DNA of 64,000 nt from Russula earlei (taxonomy: Eukaryota; Basidiomycota; Agaricomycetes; Russulales; Russulaceae): positions 124,001-188,000 of the forward strand of contig JAGFNK010000032.1 in the NCBI GenBank assembly GCA_025769875.1. The letters are read 5' to 3'. Below are positions 24,636 to 35,345 of the stretch, in pieces. Below the pieces are notes generated by a model that saw only the letters and a list, made by a program, of their open reading frames with translations, did no database searches and had not been told where the DNA came from. The translations under genes were made by a program, and so were the position numbers. Position 1 is the first letter of the stretch; each line of letters opens with the position of its first letter.

Positions 24636-26116
24636 ATGATAATCAACTACTGCCTTCATCTCACTTTCTCGGTAGTCCACCTGTCGTTATCTCTCCTCTT
24701 CCCTCTGATCTCCGTCCTCCTTTCCGCCTTCCAAATCATCTCTTCAATTCTCTTCGAGCTCGCATCCGACTGGTATGGGATACCCCCCCGCGCCTCTTTT
24801 CCAACAGAAAAATGCGCCATTCTAATCCTAGGGGCCCAGGACGGTGCATCTCTTCCTCTTTCCTTCGAATGTTGATATCGACCCGCGCCTCCGCACAGGT
24901 GTGGGAAGAAACGCGGTGCTTTCATTCTCTCAGTTGGGCTATACCGTCTTTGCATTGTGCCCCAATCGACACGAAGAGTCTGGACCCCCCGTATCGTCTG
25001 GCAGGTCGAGGGATGTTGCCTCGGTGAGATCGGTTGTATCAGATTCCTCTTGGCAGCGGCTTATCCCACCGACGAACGAAATCACCGCTCATCCAAAGCT
25101 ACTTTATATCTGGCATAACAGGAAAGAGAGGTCACGATCCATTCCATGGGGCCTAGTCGCGCCGGTGCAATTGAATCTATGGTCCCAGTCTCAACGAGAA
25201 GCAGTACACGCGACGGTCTATGCACATTGCAAAACTTATGACCTTCACCTCGTAGCATTGGTCATCTCTCACAACTCGCGACCGCTACGAGGTACAAGTC
25301 TGTCATTCATAGACGCGCCAGATGTGACAGAGCACACCGATCTACCTCCCGAGGTCCCCATCGGTGAAGACGCATGGAGAATCAGCGTGCTTGATGAAGT
25401 TATAGAACCAGTACTCATGGCATGCGACTACAAGACCCTGCTCACCGAAGCATCGGGCCGAGTTATCATACTTTCCGATTTTTCCCAGGGTGGGTATGAT
25501 GATCATCCCTTCGGCAAATGTCTAATAGATCTGAAACAGGCTCTCCCCTTGCATTCCTTTCCCTGAAGAGTCGTACGGCTGCAGCTGAAAACTTGGCCGA
25601 AGTACTCGAGTCCCAGGGTATCCGCGTCTCATCGATCCGCTTTGGACCTTTGACACACCCTTCGAACGGACGACCACCAGAGCGTCGCAACTTCAATCAG
25701 TGCGTGGAACCTTGCCTTGATCCTTTCTCAGATCGAGAGTGTCATATCGGTGCGGCCAGGCGTTTCTCCCGGCCTTTTGGTACATGCACCGTACTCCGAC
25801 TCTCAGAAATGTTCTGATGATCTGCCAAAAGATTGGCAGGGATCATTTGAAGTATTAATGCAGAAGATATCTAGGCAACTTACAGTACAGGACAACTTCC
25901 TGCTCACTGTCCTACATCGCGTTGTGCGATCACGGTGAGTGTCCTTTGACGGTGGTTCGATCCCCAGCCATTATTATATATCCCAGGCACCCAAAATTCA
26001 CCTATACTATCGGTCTGTATCCTATTTTACGCCTCGCGCTCGGCTTGGCGCCCGTCAGCGCAAGGATTGCAGTGAAGAGCTTCATAGTCAATCGAAAGGG
26101 TAACATAGGGACCTGA
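24636..26116 (+). CDS. DUF1776 family protein (Ysc83-type, SDR-like fold, N-terminal membrane segment)
   Basis: The N-terminus is strongly hydrophobic (MIINYCLHLTFSVVHLSL, SLLFPLISVLLSAFQIIS), suggesting a membrane anchor or signal-anchor. It is followed by a Rossmann-like dinucleotide motif ILILGAQDGVGRNAVLSF created by splicing intron 24842-24899, then SQLGYTVFALCPNR. A second splice (25490-25539) joins IILSDFSQ to GSPLAFLSLKSRTAAAENLA and VLESQGIRVSSIRFGPL. The C-terminus RHPKFTYTIGLYPILRLALG ends NRKGNIGT. This pattern matches Pfam DUF1776, whose yeast member Ysc83 is mitochondrial; activity is unknown. Frames do not join near 25706: one extra G in GTGGAA, or an implausible 28-nt intron. 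An in-frame ATG at 24555 is possible. Confidence 0.78.
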
Positions 26117-26144
26117 CTAGGTCTTCGAGTCCGACTTTGTATTG

Positions 26145-27188
26145 TTATGATGAAGGGCCTCCCTTTAGCGCAATGGGGGGACAATCCTTGGACGTGGCGA
26201 GTTGTAAATCACGAACCTCGCCGAATGAATATATCAAACCAGAAACGTACCCTTATCATGATGCTCATGCGCTGCCCATGAGAAATCTTCCTGAGTACCG
26301 AGTTGTCATACAGTATCGAGTGCTTGTAATTGTAGCGAACAGTGTTCCTACCGCCCTCAAGTAACAAGACAGCAAATCACACGATTGCCCTCACTTTTGG
26401 ATATATACGCTGCCAGACGGCAGCGAGAGGTCGAACGTGTGTCTCGGAGTCCCATCAACGTCGTCTTGCACAGATTCCATTCGCAAGGTCCTCTCAGAAC
26501 CTAGGCTAACGCCCAGTATCCAAGACCCGCTTGCACCAACGTTGTCAACATGCGGAAGTATCTCCCCGTCAGAGCCCAAATGCAGCAAGTGCGTTTGTGT
26601 GTTGCCCACACTCGGGTAGAGTGTCTCCAGACGACCAAGGGCTGCTTTCAATACGGGACTGTTCTCGTCATCCCAGGTCGACACACGCGTTTCCCGGAAG
26701 CGTCGAATGACGCCGTCATAATGGCCCTACGGTCGGACGTGAGGTCCGATTTTCGCCGAAAAGACCGAGTTCGAGGGGGGGGGGGGGGGGACGGACGAAC
26801 CTGTTCGAAATGATACAGATCGTCAGGGAGAAAGGCATCCCTTGGATCTCCGACGGCCGTCCGTTGTTGCTCCTCCTCCTGGTCACGACGGGACAGTGTC
26901 GCAAGGAAATCTCGGCGCCGCTTACGCAAGGCCCTCGGTTCGGCGGCATCAAGCTTTCGAAGGGCCGCCGAGAGCAGCGCGCGCTGCTCCGCCGGGTCAA
27001 AGAAGCGCGGAAAGAACAGAAGGTCGTCGTCGTCATCCAAGCCAGAGCAGGCGGGCGACTCGGAGGAGGAGGACGAGGAGGAGGCCGGACCGGACGGAAG
27101 TGAGCTGGAACGTCGCGACGGCGCCGAGCTGCGACTTGTCGAAAGGCGAGGCCATCTGATAGGGCGACGGCTCACCACGGGGCCTCAT
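26145..27188 (-). CDS. AlkB-family 2OG-Fe(II) dioxygenase, ALKBH7 type
   Basis: Exons encode DLLFFPRFFDPAEQRALLSA, then GHYDGVIRRFRETRVSTWDD, LHLGSDGEILPHVDNVGAS (HxD iron ligands), GSWILGVSLGSERTLRM, SLPSGSVYIQKNTVRYNYKH (distal His) and ISHGQRMSIMIR (2OG-binding Arg). This is the ALKBH7 arrangement; the animal protein acts in mitochondria. The main 5' exon has no in-frame ATG. ATGs at 27188 and 27155 lie one frame off, so a missing splice or a one-base error is likely. After MIR either the exon runs to a TGA near 26196 or a GTACGT donor splices to GGPSS and TAA at 26145. The intron after HFEQ begins GTTCGTCCGT and contains a 16-nt C-run. Convergent with the DUF1776 gene. Confidence 0.8.
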
Positions 27189-27481
27189 CTGAGCCTTCGA
27201 AGGGGGGTGAGGGGCGGGGCAGCACAAGCGCGTACGGGCCGAAAGTGCCAACTTGACGTTGAATGAACGTATGCGATCGCGCGCGCGTCGGAGGTATGAT
27301 ATACTAGTGGTAGGCAGGGTATTCGTTTGCAGGGTCGCGTCCGCGGGCGCAGGCACTACGTCGGTGACGTCGCGTTCGTAATACTAAAGGGGATTCGACC
27401 CTGGAACGGGCGGCGCAAGTGCAATTGCAACACGACTCGAAAAATCCACACCCGCACGTCGTTCCTTTCTTCTGAGTCACG

Positions 27482-28816
27482 ATGTCAAACGAGACGACAT
27501 CCGACCCTGACCAGCTCCACAACGGCCGAGGAACGACCAACTCAGCGTACGCCGCCGTCGCACGATCGTTGACGCGTGGCGCCGCGTTATACTTCTCCAG
27601 ACCCGTACGATTGTTCAGACCTTCCAAAAGTGAGCGTACTTCCATGCAGCAAGCGAAAGAAAAAAAACTTTTCAATTCAGCGGTCCGACGTTTGGAAAAC
27701 AACAAGTCAGTGGCTGGCAATCTCTCAGGAGTCTCGCCGTTAGCGGTGGGGCGTCCTTGAGCCCCAATTTCGTCAGACGGCTCGTGAAGACGGAAGGGGT
27801 GCGTCTGGGAGGAGGGAGCGTGTTCTCGTGACATTCCATCTTACTTGCTCCTCGTCCCGCCCAAGATACTAGCTATCGCAAGGCACTTTGTCCCACCACT
27901 CATCGTGAACGCAGCGCTTGGCACTGTCCTATGGACGGCTTACTCTGAGAGCTCTTCGGTGTTGGGCAGTCGTGACGCCTTGAAGTCTCATCCGATCATG
28001 ATCGCCACGGTCTCAGGTGCTGTGGCTGGTGGTGCCAAAGCCATCGTGGCTGCTCCCGCCGAGAACGTTCGCTTGGCCATCGAGCGTAGTACGGGAGGGG
28101 ATTGGTCTCAAGCGTGGAGGGAAGTCATCCGAGACACCGCACCGCACCTTCGCGAGAGGAAAGGTCTTCACGAACTCAGGCAGGTCCGAAGCTGGATGAT
28201 GAGCGTCCGTGACATGGCAGGACGCGGGTGGAAAGGCTGGGGATGGGGGCTAGCTAAAGACATCTGTGGTGAGCCTTGGAACCCGTGTTCATGGTTGGGT
28301 GCTGTCTTGATGTGCTTGCGTGCTCTCGGAAAGGGTTTTCTGTGTTTTTCGCGATTTTCGAAGTCACTCGTGCCGTCGCCACGGGCATGAAGCTTCTGTC
28401 GCTCGGGTTCTCGCAGCCTTTCAAGATGGCTGACGGCGGCCAGCCGACAGTCGCGCGACGACACCTACCCCGTGTCGTTCACGGGTTCACTCTGGTTGCG
28501 GGAGGGGTCACGGCGGGACTGGCATACGAGGTCGTCTCTCGACCATGGGACGTCGCTCGAAAGCTGGCCGAAATCGAGCGGGTTCAATCCTCCGCAACTC
28601 GTAGACCACGGCGCTATCTTATCGAGAGCATGGCACGCAAGATCTCTGATGATGGCTTGCTCTCCTTCTTCCGGAAAGCTGGGGCCAAGGAAGGAGAGCA
28701 TTTCACGTAGTCCTTGGAGGCAGAGGTTGCTCGCGGCTGCGCGGACACTGGGACGTGTGGGCCCCTGGGGTGTGGGATTCTTGGTTTGGGAGGCACTTGG
28801 ACCCGGAATATCATAA
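27482..28816 (+). CDS. mitochondrial carrier family protein (SLC25)
   Basis: An inner-membrane solute carrier with three repeats. The product starts MSNETTSDPDQLHNGRGT and has a degenerate first signature (FSRPVRLFRPSK). It continues SLSPNFVRRLVKTEGILAI, HFVPPLIVNAALGTVLWTAY, a second signature in AAPAENVRLAIERS, GFSVFFAIFEVTRAVATG and a third in VVSRPWDVARKLAEIER. Both later signatures fit P-x-D/E-x-x-R/K. The end, LGRVGPWGVGFLVWEALGPG, lies one frame ahead of the exon that precedes it. Removing one G from the G4 run at 28681-28684 restores the frame; no splice site does. The second intron (38 nt, GTCAGT...TAG) is unusually short. Substrate unknown. Similar fungal carriers lack characterised transport. 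Confidence 0.82.
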
Positions 28817-28987
28817 GTGATACGCTCAATGTAGGATCTATTAGACTAGACATACCCGCTGTCCTGCCAACCGGTCCGCTAGATCCCGTCGGTTGATCTT
28901 TCGAGCGCCCTTCTCGCGGTTTATCGTCTCATCATCATCATTCGTCTCATTGTGAACGTTTTCAGACAGATATAGGGAGAAGTCATC

Positions 28988-30471
28988 ATGCATAAATGCA
29001 CCCGCAGGGGCTGTGGAAAGGAGTTCGACGATACAGATAATTCAGAGGAGGCCTGCATCTACCACCCTGGCGCTCCGGTAAGTATCCCTGCGTCGCCCCC
29101 TCCTCGCCTGACCACCTTAGATGGCAGGTATTCCACGAAGGCCTCAAGTCTTGGTCTTGTTGCAATACCGTCAACAAGCCCGTTTTGGACTTTGATGAGT
29201 TCATGGCCATCGCCGTGAGTGGGCCGTCGGAGGCTCGTCCGTCCTTTGTGGATACCCACGATCGTTCGCTGTAGGGATGCACGCGCGGCGTGCACTCTGT
29301 AGATAGGCCAAAGGCGGAGCCTTCCGGAACGTCTTCGGCGCCGCAAAGCAGGTCTCTTACGATGACCGAGTCTGCCGATGGGAAGGAGGTATACACCACG
29401 ACCTCGGCTCGTGCTCGACCTCAGAGGCCCGTGGAGCGCGAGGCGGCCACTCGCGCCGCACCCCCGGTGCCAGCCAAGGAAGTCGAAGAAGGGGATGACC
29501 TGGAGGCAGTCGTCCCCGAGGGTACCGCCTGCAAGAGAGCCGGGTGTAACGTCGCCTTCGTGGGCGATGAGGAAAACCGGATCGGCGACGGACCGGGGAC
29601 GAGGTGTCTTTATCATCCTGGAGCGGTGAGGCTTGCATGTTTCATGCGGGTTCCCCATGACGCTGAGAGACGGTGCCTGCCGCGGACAGCCCATATTCCA
29701 CGAGGGGAGCAAGGTTCTCGTCGCGGTCCATCTTCCCCGATGTGTGAGATCGCTCATGCAGACCGCCTGACCAGGGCTACCTCTGTTGCAAACGTCGCGT
29801 GCTAGAATTCGAGGAATTTCTCAAGATCGAGGGATGTGCGGAGGGGCGACACCTCTTCGTTCGCAAGTCGAAGGGAGACGTACGTGGTCAAGGAAGCCCC
29901 CCCATGTCTAAGCGCCGTTTCGCTGATGACGAATGGTCTGCCCCGATCCTTCCACAGCAAGCGGAGCAAGTCGTGAACTGTCGAATCGACCACTATCAGA
30001 CGCCGAGCACCGTTTATGTCACCGCGTTTGCCAAGCAGGCCGACAAGGCACGGAGCGTTGTGAGAATTGGGGAAAACGAGGTAACAGATCGCACGGCAAA
30101 TCCGTCATTCTTCTCAGACATCAAGCTCCCTTGTGCAGATCCACTTTGATCTCTATCTGCCCGGCTCAAAGCGGTTCACGCGCTCCGTTCAGCTCTTCGG
30201 GCCTGTCGACCCGTCTGCGTCGTCCTTCAAAATTTTCGGTACCAAGGTGAATTTTTCTCGATCACCTGATATTTTTAAATTTTCGAGCAGAAATTTCCAG
30301 GTTGAGGTTCAATTGAAGAAGCGTGATGGAAGGAGCTGGACGTTACTGGAGAAGACCGATCGTGATCTTGGACCTGTAAGTTTTACATTCGGAGTGACCG
30401 GGCGCACAGGGACGGTCGGCGCAAAGGAGTTCGTCCTAGATGAACAAAATAGTCGCAATCACGCTACTTAG
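28988..30471 (+). CDS. CHORD-CS domain cochaperone (CHORDC1/RAR1-like)
   Basis: An Hsp90-associated cochaperone with two zinc-binding CHORD domains and a CS domain. CHORD I reads [35 protein letters not shown] and [23 protein letters not shown] reads [37 protein letters not shown] and [16 protein letters not shown]. After a Gln-rich junction comes the CS domain ([52 protein letters not shown]). All six zinc ligands per CHORD are visible. Seven exons splice cleanly (for example GTAAGT after PGAP and GTGAGT after MAIA). Metazoan and fungal proteins with this order regulate Hsp90 clients. In plants RAR1 lacks CS. Confidence 0.92.
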
Positions 30472-30569
30472 TGTTGTCCCCCCGGCTACTGACGGAGAGC
30501 CGTCCGATAAATATTGTGTGATGTGCTAGAAGAGTGATGTGTGGTGCATGTCTAACATTGTTCTCTAGT

Positions 30570-33500
30570 CTACAGTACCTTGGGAAGCTCTATGTCGTTA
30601 TATATCTGAATGACGTCGTCTTTCCTGAGATCCCCGAATGATTCTAGGCCAACACCACATTCAGTGCCCTTGGTCGCCTCAGTAATATCGGTTTTCAGAT
30701 GTCTGAGAGTGTCTAACCGGCCTGATGATAGTCACTGTGAGCGCCTGAACTACTCGCGGTGTGTGGTCCGCCTACCTTCGTGAACAACCTCGCCGTCCCG
30801 AACCACTTGGGCCTTTTTACTCTTGTCGAATACACCTTTCGTGACGCGGCAACCGGCGATAGTTTTGGTGCGCCCACCAGAGAGTTTTATGTCGAATGTT
30901 TGAAGAACGGACGCCTCGCCAGAGACCCGCTTCTCATACATGGTTGGGAGTAAGCTCGCGACCCGCTGCCTGACGTCCTCTATGACTTGATAGATAATCT
31001 TCGACGAGAATAGGGTGATGTTGTTCGCGGCAGCAAGAACGGTGGTGCTGCGGGAGACAGGAACCGAGAAAGCGACGATCATGCCTAAAAATTCCAAGTC
31101 GATGAAAAGATATTTTGCGCGAATCACGGCTCAGGGATCCTCACTTTGTGATGTTTTCGCGAGGAGAATGTCGGATTCAGATACCTCGCCTACGCTCGTG
31201 TGGACAATTTTGACCTGTGCACTCTCGTTTCCGATGCATTGTACTGCGCTGACCAGAGCCTCGACGCTCCCGCTCACGTCTCCTTTAATGATCAATCGAA
31301 GCTCATGCGGCTTCTCCGTCTCAATCGTGATCTCATGCTGATCAGTTTCTTCGCGTTCCCTCTGTTCACGGTCCAACCGGCGTTGGACGTTAATTGCATC
31401 GATGTCCACCATCATGGCTCGCTCTTCCGCTTTGCATTGTCGATTAGCTGCTGCCCGCTTAACGTCCTGTTCCGAGCCTTCGAGAACTTCATCACCCGCC
31501 CCTGGGAGGTCCTTCCATCCCGACACCGTGACTGCCATTCCAGGGACGGCAGCCTTGACGGGTGAGCCCGTAGAGTCATTCATGACCCGGACCTTGGCAT
31601 GCGTCGTTCCAGCGATCAAGTGGGCACCGGGTTTGAGTGAGCCACGAAGTAGGAGGACAGTGGCAACAGGCCTGTACGCGAGATTTGAGTGGAATAGAAA
31701 GAGTGATAAACGAGTCCTCACCCGAGACCCTTTTGCAACTTAGACTCGATGATATGACCACAAGCCTGGCCCTCATGGTCGGCGCGTAGATCCTGCATCT
31801 CTGCAACAGCAGTTATAGTCTCTACGAGTCGGTCAAGGCCTTGACCAGTTAAACCAGAAATTTCCACCGATGGTATATCACCGCCCATCGCCTCGAGTTG
31901 TATACCCTCGACCAAGAGGGCATTGTGAACTTTACTCTACGGAGGATGTCAGGAGAGAATCGAAATGTAGATCGCAACGCACAATATTGACTCCAGGCTT
32001 ATCTATCTTGTTAATAGCCACTATGAGTTGCACGTCCGGATCCTTCTGGACCAATTGGATGACTTCCTTAGTCTGAGGACGTACGCCATCGTCTGCAGCC
32101 ACGACTAAAACGACGATATCAGTCACATCGGCCCCACGAGCTCGCATGGCAGAGAATGCTGCATGCCCGGGAGTATCTAAGAACGTTATCTTCTGAAGGT
32201 TGGTCCCGACGGAGTTGGGTACAGGAACTGAGAAGGCTCCAATGTGTTGGGTTATACCTCCTGCCTCTCCCTTGGCCACCGAGGCAGAGCGAAGGGTGTC
32301 CAATAACGTCGTTTTGCCGTGGTCAACATGGCCCATAATAGTTACAATAGGTGGTCTCAGGGGCAGCGTCGAGGGATCTATGGGAGGCGGTCTACACGGA
32401 ATAATATAATCAGATATGTTACCAACAGTGAACGAAGGTCTTACGGCGGGTGAAGGTCAAATGCTGCTTCATCATTGACGACAGGGTTACGGTTGAATTC
32501 CTCGGCCAGGAGGACAGCGTACTCGGAAGTCAAAACTAGGAATGTACGAACGTGAGAGGCACGAACAGGCCATGAAGACCGACATACCGTGATCATAGGA
32601 AGCTTCCTCCGCCATTCCGGCTTCCCGCATCTTCCATTGAAGTTTACCTGGTTACGAAAACAATGAATATTTGGAACTTTCCCTGCGCCGCGCGTCGCCC
32701 ACCTAGTGAGACACCGAGAATTCTGGCAAGGTTGCCCACAGACACAACGCTAGGAATGAAAACATCGGCTTTGGGTCCGTTCAGAGCCTTGGGTTTACTC
32801 TTCGGCTTCAAATTCTGTGCATGGCCCTTCGCAGTTGTATCACGACTGTGCCTTCGAGCAGGCAGATCATCGTCCCTGAAAGTTCGCCTAAGGGATCCGC
32901 GCTCCTTGTGCGCGACTCGGGGGCGCCTTGCCTTGCCCTCCCCTTAGCGCTTCGCGAGCATAGTCGGGATAAAAAACTTCGCGCTCGAAAGTCCCCTCTT
33001 CACCGGAACTGGTCTCTGACGCGATCACTCTCGGCGAGTCGAGGTCGACTCGGTTCATCAGTCGCTCGTCTTGAGCGCGCTGCGGTGCCTGGTGAAGGGA
33101 AGAGACGAGCGGCAGAGTGGGGCGGGCGTGGAGCAGCAGGGTCACGCGGGAAGGAACGAGGGGGTCGTTGGGACCCTGCAGAAGTCATGGGGAACGGAAT
33201 GGCACTCTTCCATTTCCATTTTGTGTGGCTGGAAAGCGGTGTGCGCAATTTTTCAGGGCGATGATTGCGTTTGTCCTCTGTAACGTCATCGACCGGACCA
33301 CGAGCGCGTCTCTGCCTGAAGGCGAAGGTAGATGCGGATGTTCTAGAAGGTAAAAATGAAGAGCCAGAGTCAGAGAAACGTTGCGGGAAGCCTTCCGGAC
33401 GACTCCATTTTCCGAGGTCGGGGGTAGATCTATTAGTAGAAAGTGTGGGCGGAGTCCCGGGATTGCGCTGGGGCAATGGCTGGCGTGAAGGCAAGAAAAA

Positions 33501-33630
33501 ATATATTGGATCAGAGACCTGGGATGAACATGACGAAAGAACATACAGCAGGTTTGGCGGCAGTAGTAGCGGTTCTGCTGTCCAAGGTCTTCCTCACTCT
33601 GGGGAGGACATGACGCGAACGACTATGCAT
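30570..33630 (-). CDS. IFM1: mitochondrial translation initiation factor IF-2
   Basis: A GTPase that places initiator tRNA on the mitochondrial small ribosomal subunit. The first exon [19 protein letters not shown] followed by TATTAAKPA is a classic basic mitochondrial presequence. It splices by GTATGT to [12 protein letters not shown] long basic, disordered region follows. The GTPase domain has [18 protein letters not shown] (P-loop), [10 protein letters not shown] (switch I), [17 protein letters not shown] (switch II) and [10 protein letters not shown] (NKxD). Then come IF2 domains II-IV with [20 protein letters not shown] and [15 protein letters not shown]. It ends [20 protein letters not shown] before PKVL. 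Many introns. Divergent from the scramblase gene, convergent with the CHORD gene 98 nt away. Confidence 0.95.
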
Positions 33631-33743
33631 TAAAGTCGTCAGCACGGTGAAATGTGATGATGAGCGAGACTACCGTGTCGGTCAGTCCGGGATTTAGCTT
33701 GCGTTGCGGGAAGTGCGGGCCGAGTCGAATCGAATGCACGCTC
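33631..33743. promoter_or_regulatory. 113-bp shared divergent promoter (IFM1 / scramblase)
   Basis: The two ATGs, both starting mitochondrial-type presequences, are 113 bp apart. No room exists for separate upstream regions, so shared control of the pair is plausible. Confidence 0.5.
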
Positions 33744-35217
33744 ATGTCAATCCTCACCCTTAGCAGACTTGGGGTGTTGGCGGGCACTGTGAGGTATCAA
33801 CGGGCTCTAGTTTGGAGGTCCTTTGCGTTATCCAGATTTCCAGACAGAGGCGCACCGTCTGGCGGAAGGACTAGACCTGGTACACCCACACCGCGCAACC
33901 GCCCGACTCTGGGGAATCATCCTCACTCTCAGCCATCTCCCGCGCAAGACGAAAGTGCCTTTGGCACTTCCCACTCCCCTCTGTGGGAAGAAGGCCAGAG
34001 ACGCCCGGCTTCAAATCCAGAGGATGGCCTCAAGAGGCTCCTCCAGAACGACACCCTGGTCGTGACCCGGTCAGTGACTCGAGGCTGACGCCTTCGTGGA
34101 CAATGTATATCAATGATTCGACCGGCACAGACAGCTCGAAATGCTCAATATATTCGTAGGCTTCGAACAAACGAACAAATACGTCATCTGTCAGTATTGC
34201 ATCCTCTGTCTTTTTTTGTCAATGGCTGATTTAGGAGTAGCAAACGAATGCGGCGAAACGATTGGGTTCATGGCTGAGGAGCCTCGTGGTCTCCTAGCGT
34301 CATTCTCTCGTCAAATTCTCAAAACCCACCGACCATTCCGTGCCCTGGTCATGGATCGCGAAGGCACCCCCGTACTTTGGGTATGAATGGGGCGCTCAGT
34401 CACTCCCACGTTGGCTCATTTCAGTGCTGCAGGTGCGGAGGCCCTTCGCGTGGATAAACTCCCGTATGTACGTCCAAAGCCTTAAGGACTGGCACGAGTA
34501 CACTTCCACCGGCGAACCCATCCTGGATACATTTGCTGAAGCACAGCAACGCTGGCATTTATGGCGCCGGCGATACGACCTTTTTATCAGGTAGGGACCT
34601 CTCGGCCTATATCGTGCGCGTTTCGACTGAAGGCCACCGATAGAGCCGCACCAGGACACATACTGTCGAAAGCCAGCGAACTCCAACCAGAGCCAGAGCC
34701 AGAGCCAGAGTCGGCTCACTTTGCGCAATTTGCCAAGATCGATGAGGGCTTCTGGGCGTGGCACTTCACGCTTCGCGGCTCTCGCGGCGAAGAGTTGGCG
34801 AGTATAAGTCGCGCGTTCCGTGGCTTTGGACGCGAGATTTTCACCGATACAGGCAAGTCGCCCACGTCTCTTGAAAGACGTGGCGATCTAAGCCGTAGAA
34901 ACAGGGCAATACTCGGTCAACTTTGTCCCTTTACAACCATCTCCAGAGGACAACGCGCCAAGGGAACCGACCGTGATCCGGGAGTTGTCACTCCAAGAAC
35001 GAGCAGTAGGACCTCCCCTTTTCGGTTCTGTGTTTGTCCTTGACATCGATTGTAGCTCGTGTTGGCGATGGCGGTGAACGTGGACTTTGACTATTTCTCC
35101 AGGCATTCTCAAGCGGGGTACGTGTCTCCGTGAATACAGGCAATTTACATGTCGGTCTCACCTTCGATCAGGCCCGGGTTTGGCATCTGGCATTTCGGTT
35201 GGAGTTCGTCAGACTGA
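33744..35217 (+). CDS. AIM25: phospholipid scramblase family, mitochondrial Aim25 type
   Basis: The start MSILTLSRLGVLAGTVRY then QRALVWRSFALSRF is a basic presequence. The scramblase domain follows: GLKRLLQNDTLVVTR, EMLNIFVGFEQTNKYVI, IGFMAEEPRGLLASFSRQI, THRPFRALVMDREGTPVLW, VRRPFAWINSRMYVQSLKDW and FAEAQQRWHLWRRRYDLF. Then GFGREIFTDTGQYSVNFVPL, PTVIRELSLQERALVLAMAV and NVDFDYFSRHSQAG. The join at DTG|QYS uses a GC-AG intron (34853-34904, AG|GCAAGT). A GTACGT intron after SQAG gives the C-terminus PGFGIWHFGWSSSD. Yeast Aim25 is the closest named relative; it is linked to mitochondrial function. Lipid scrambling itself is unproven. Confidence 0.9.
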
Positions 35218-35345
35218 ATTTCATCCCTGGTAACGTCCATACGATTATCGACACAACACGATGAACATCCGCGTTATCGTGGAAGGTTGGATACAAGGTC
35301 TACAACTACAGACATAGGAGAAATCTCATGTGTGGTATATAAGTA

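Noticed and set aside
24053..24646. 197-codon minus-strand ORF upstream of the DUF1776 gene
   Set aside because: No domain, overlaps the promoter and first codons of a supported gene, and has no coherent exon partners.
25704..25731. 28-nt intron in the DUF1776 gene
   Set aside because: Well below the 45-70 nt range of the other introns here. A single extra G at 25706-25707 gives a better protein.
25940..25985. tRNA-like T-loop (GGTTCGATCCC)
   Set aside because: It lies in a DUF1776 intron, its flanks cannot form a T-stem or acceptor stem, and no A box is found at the right distance.
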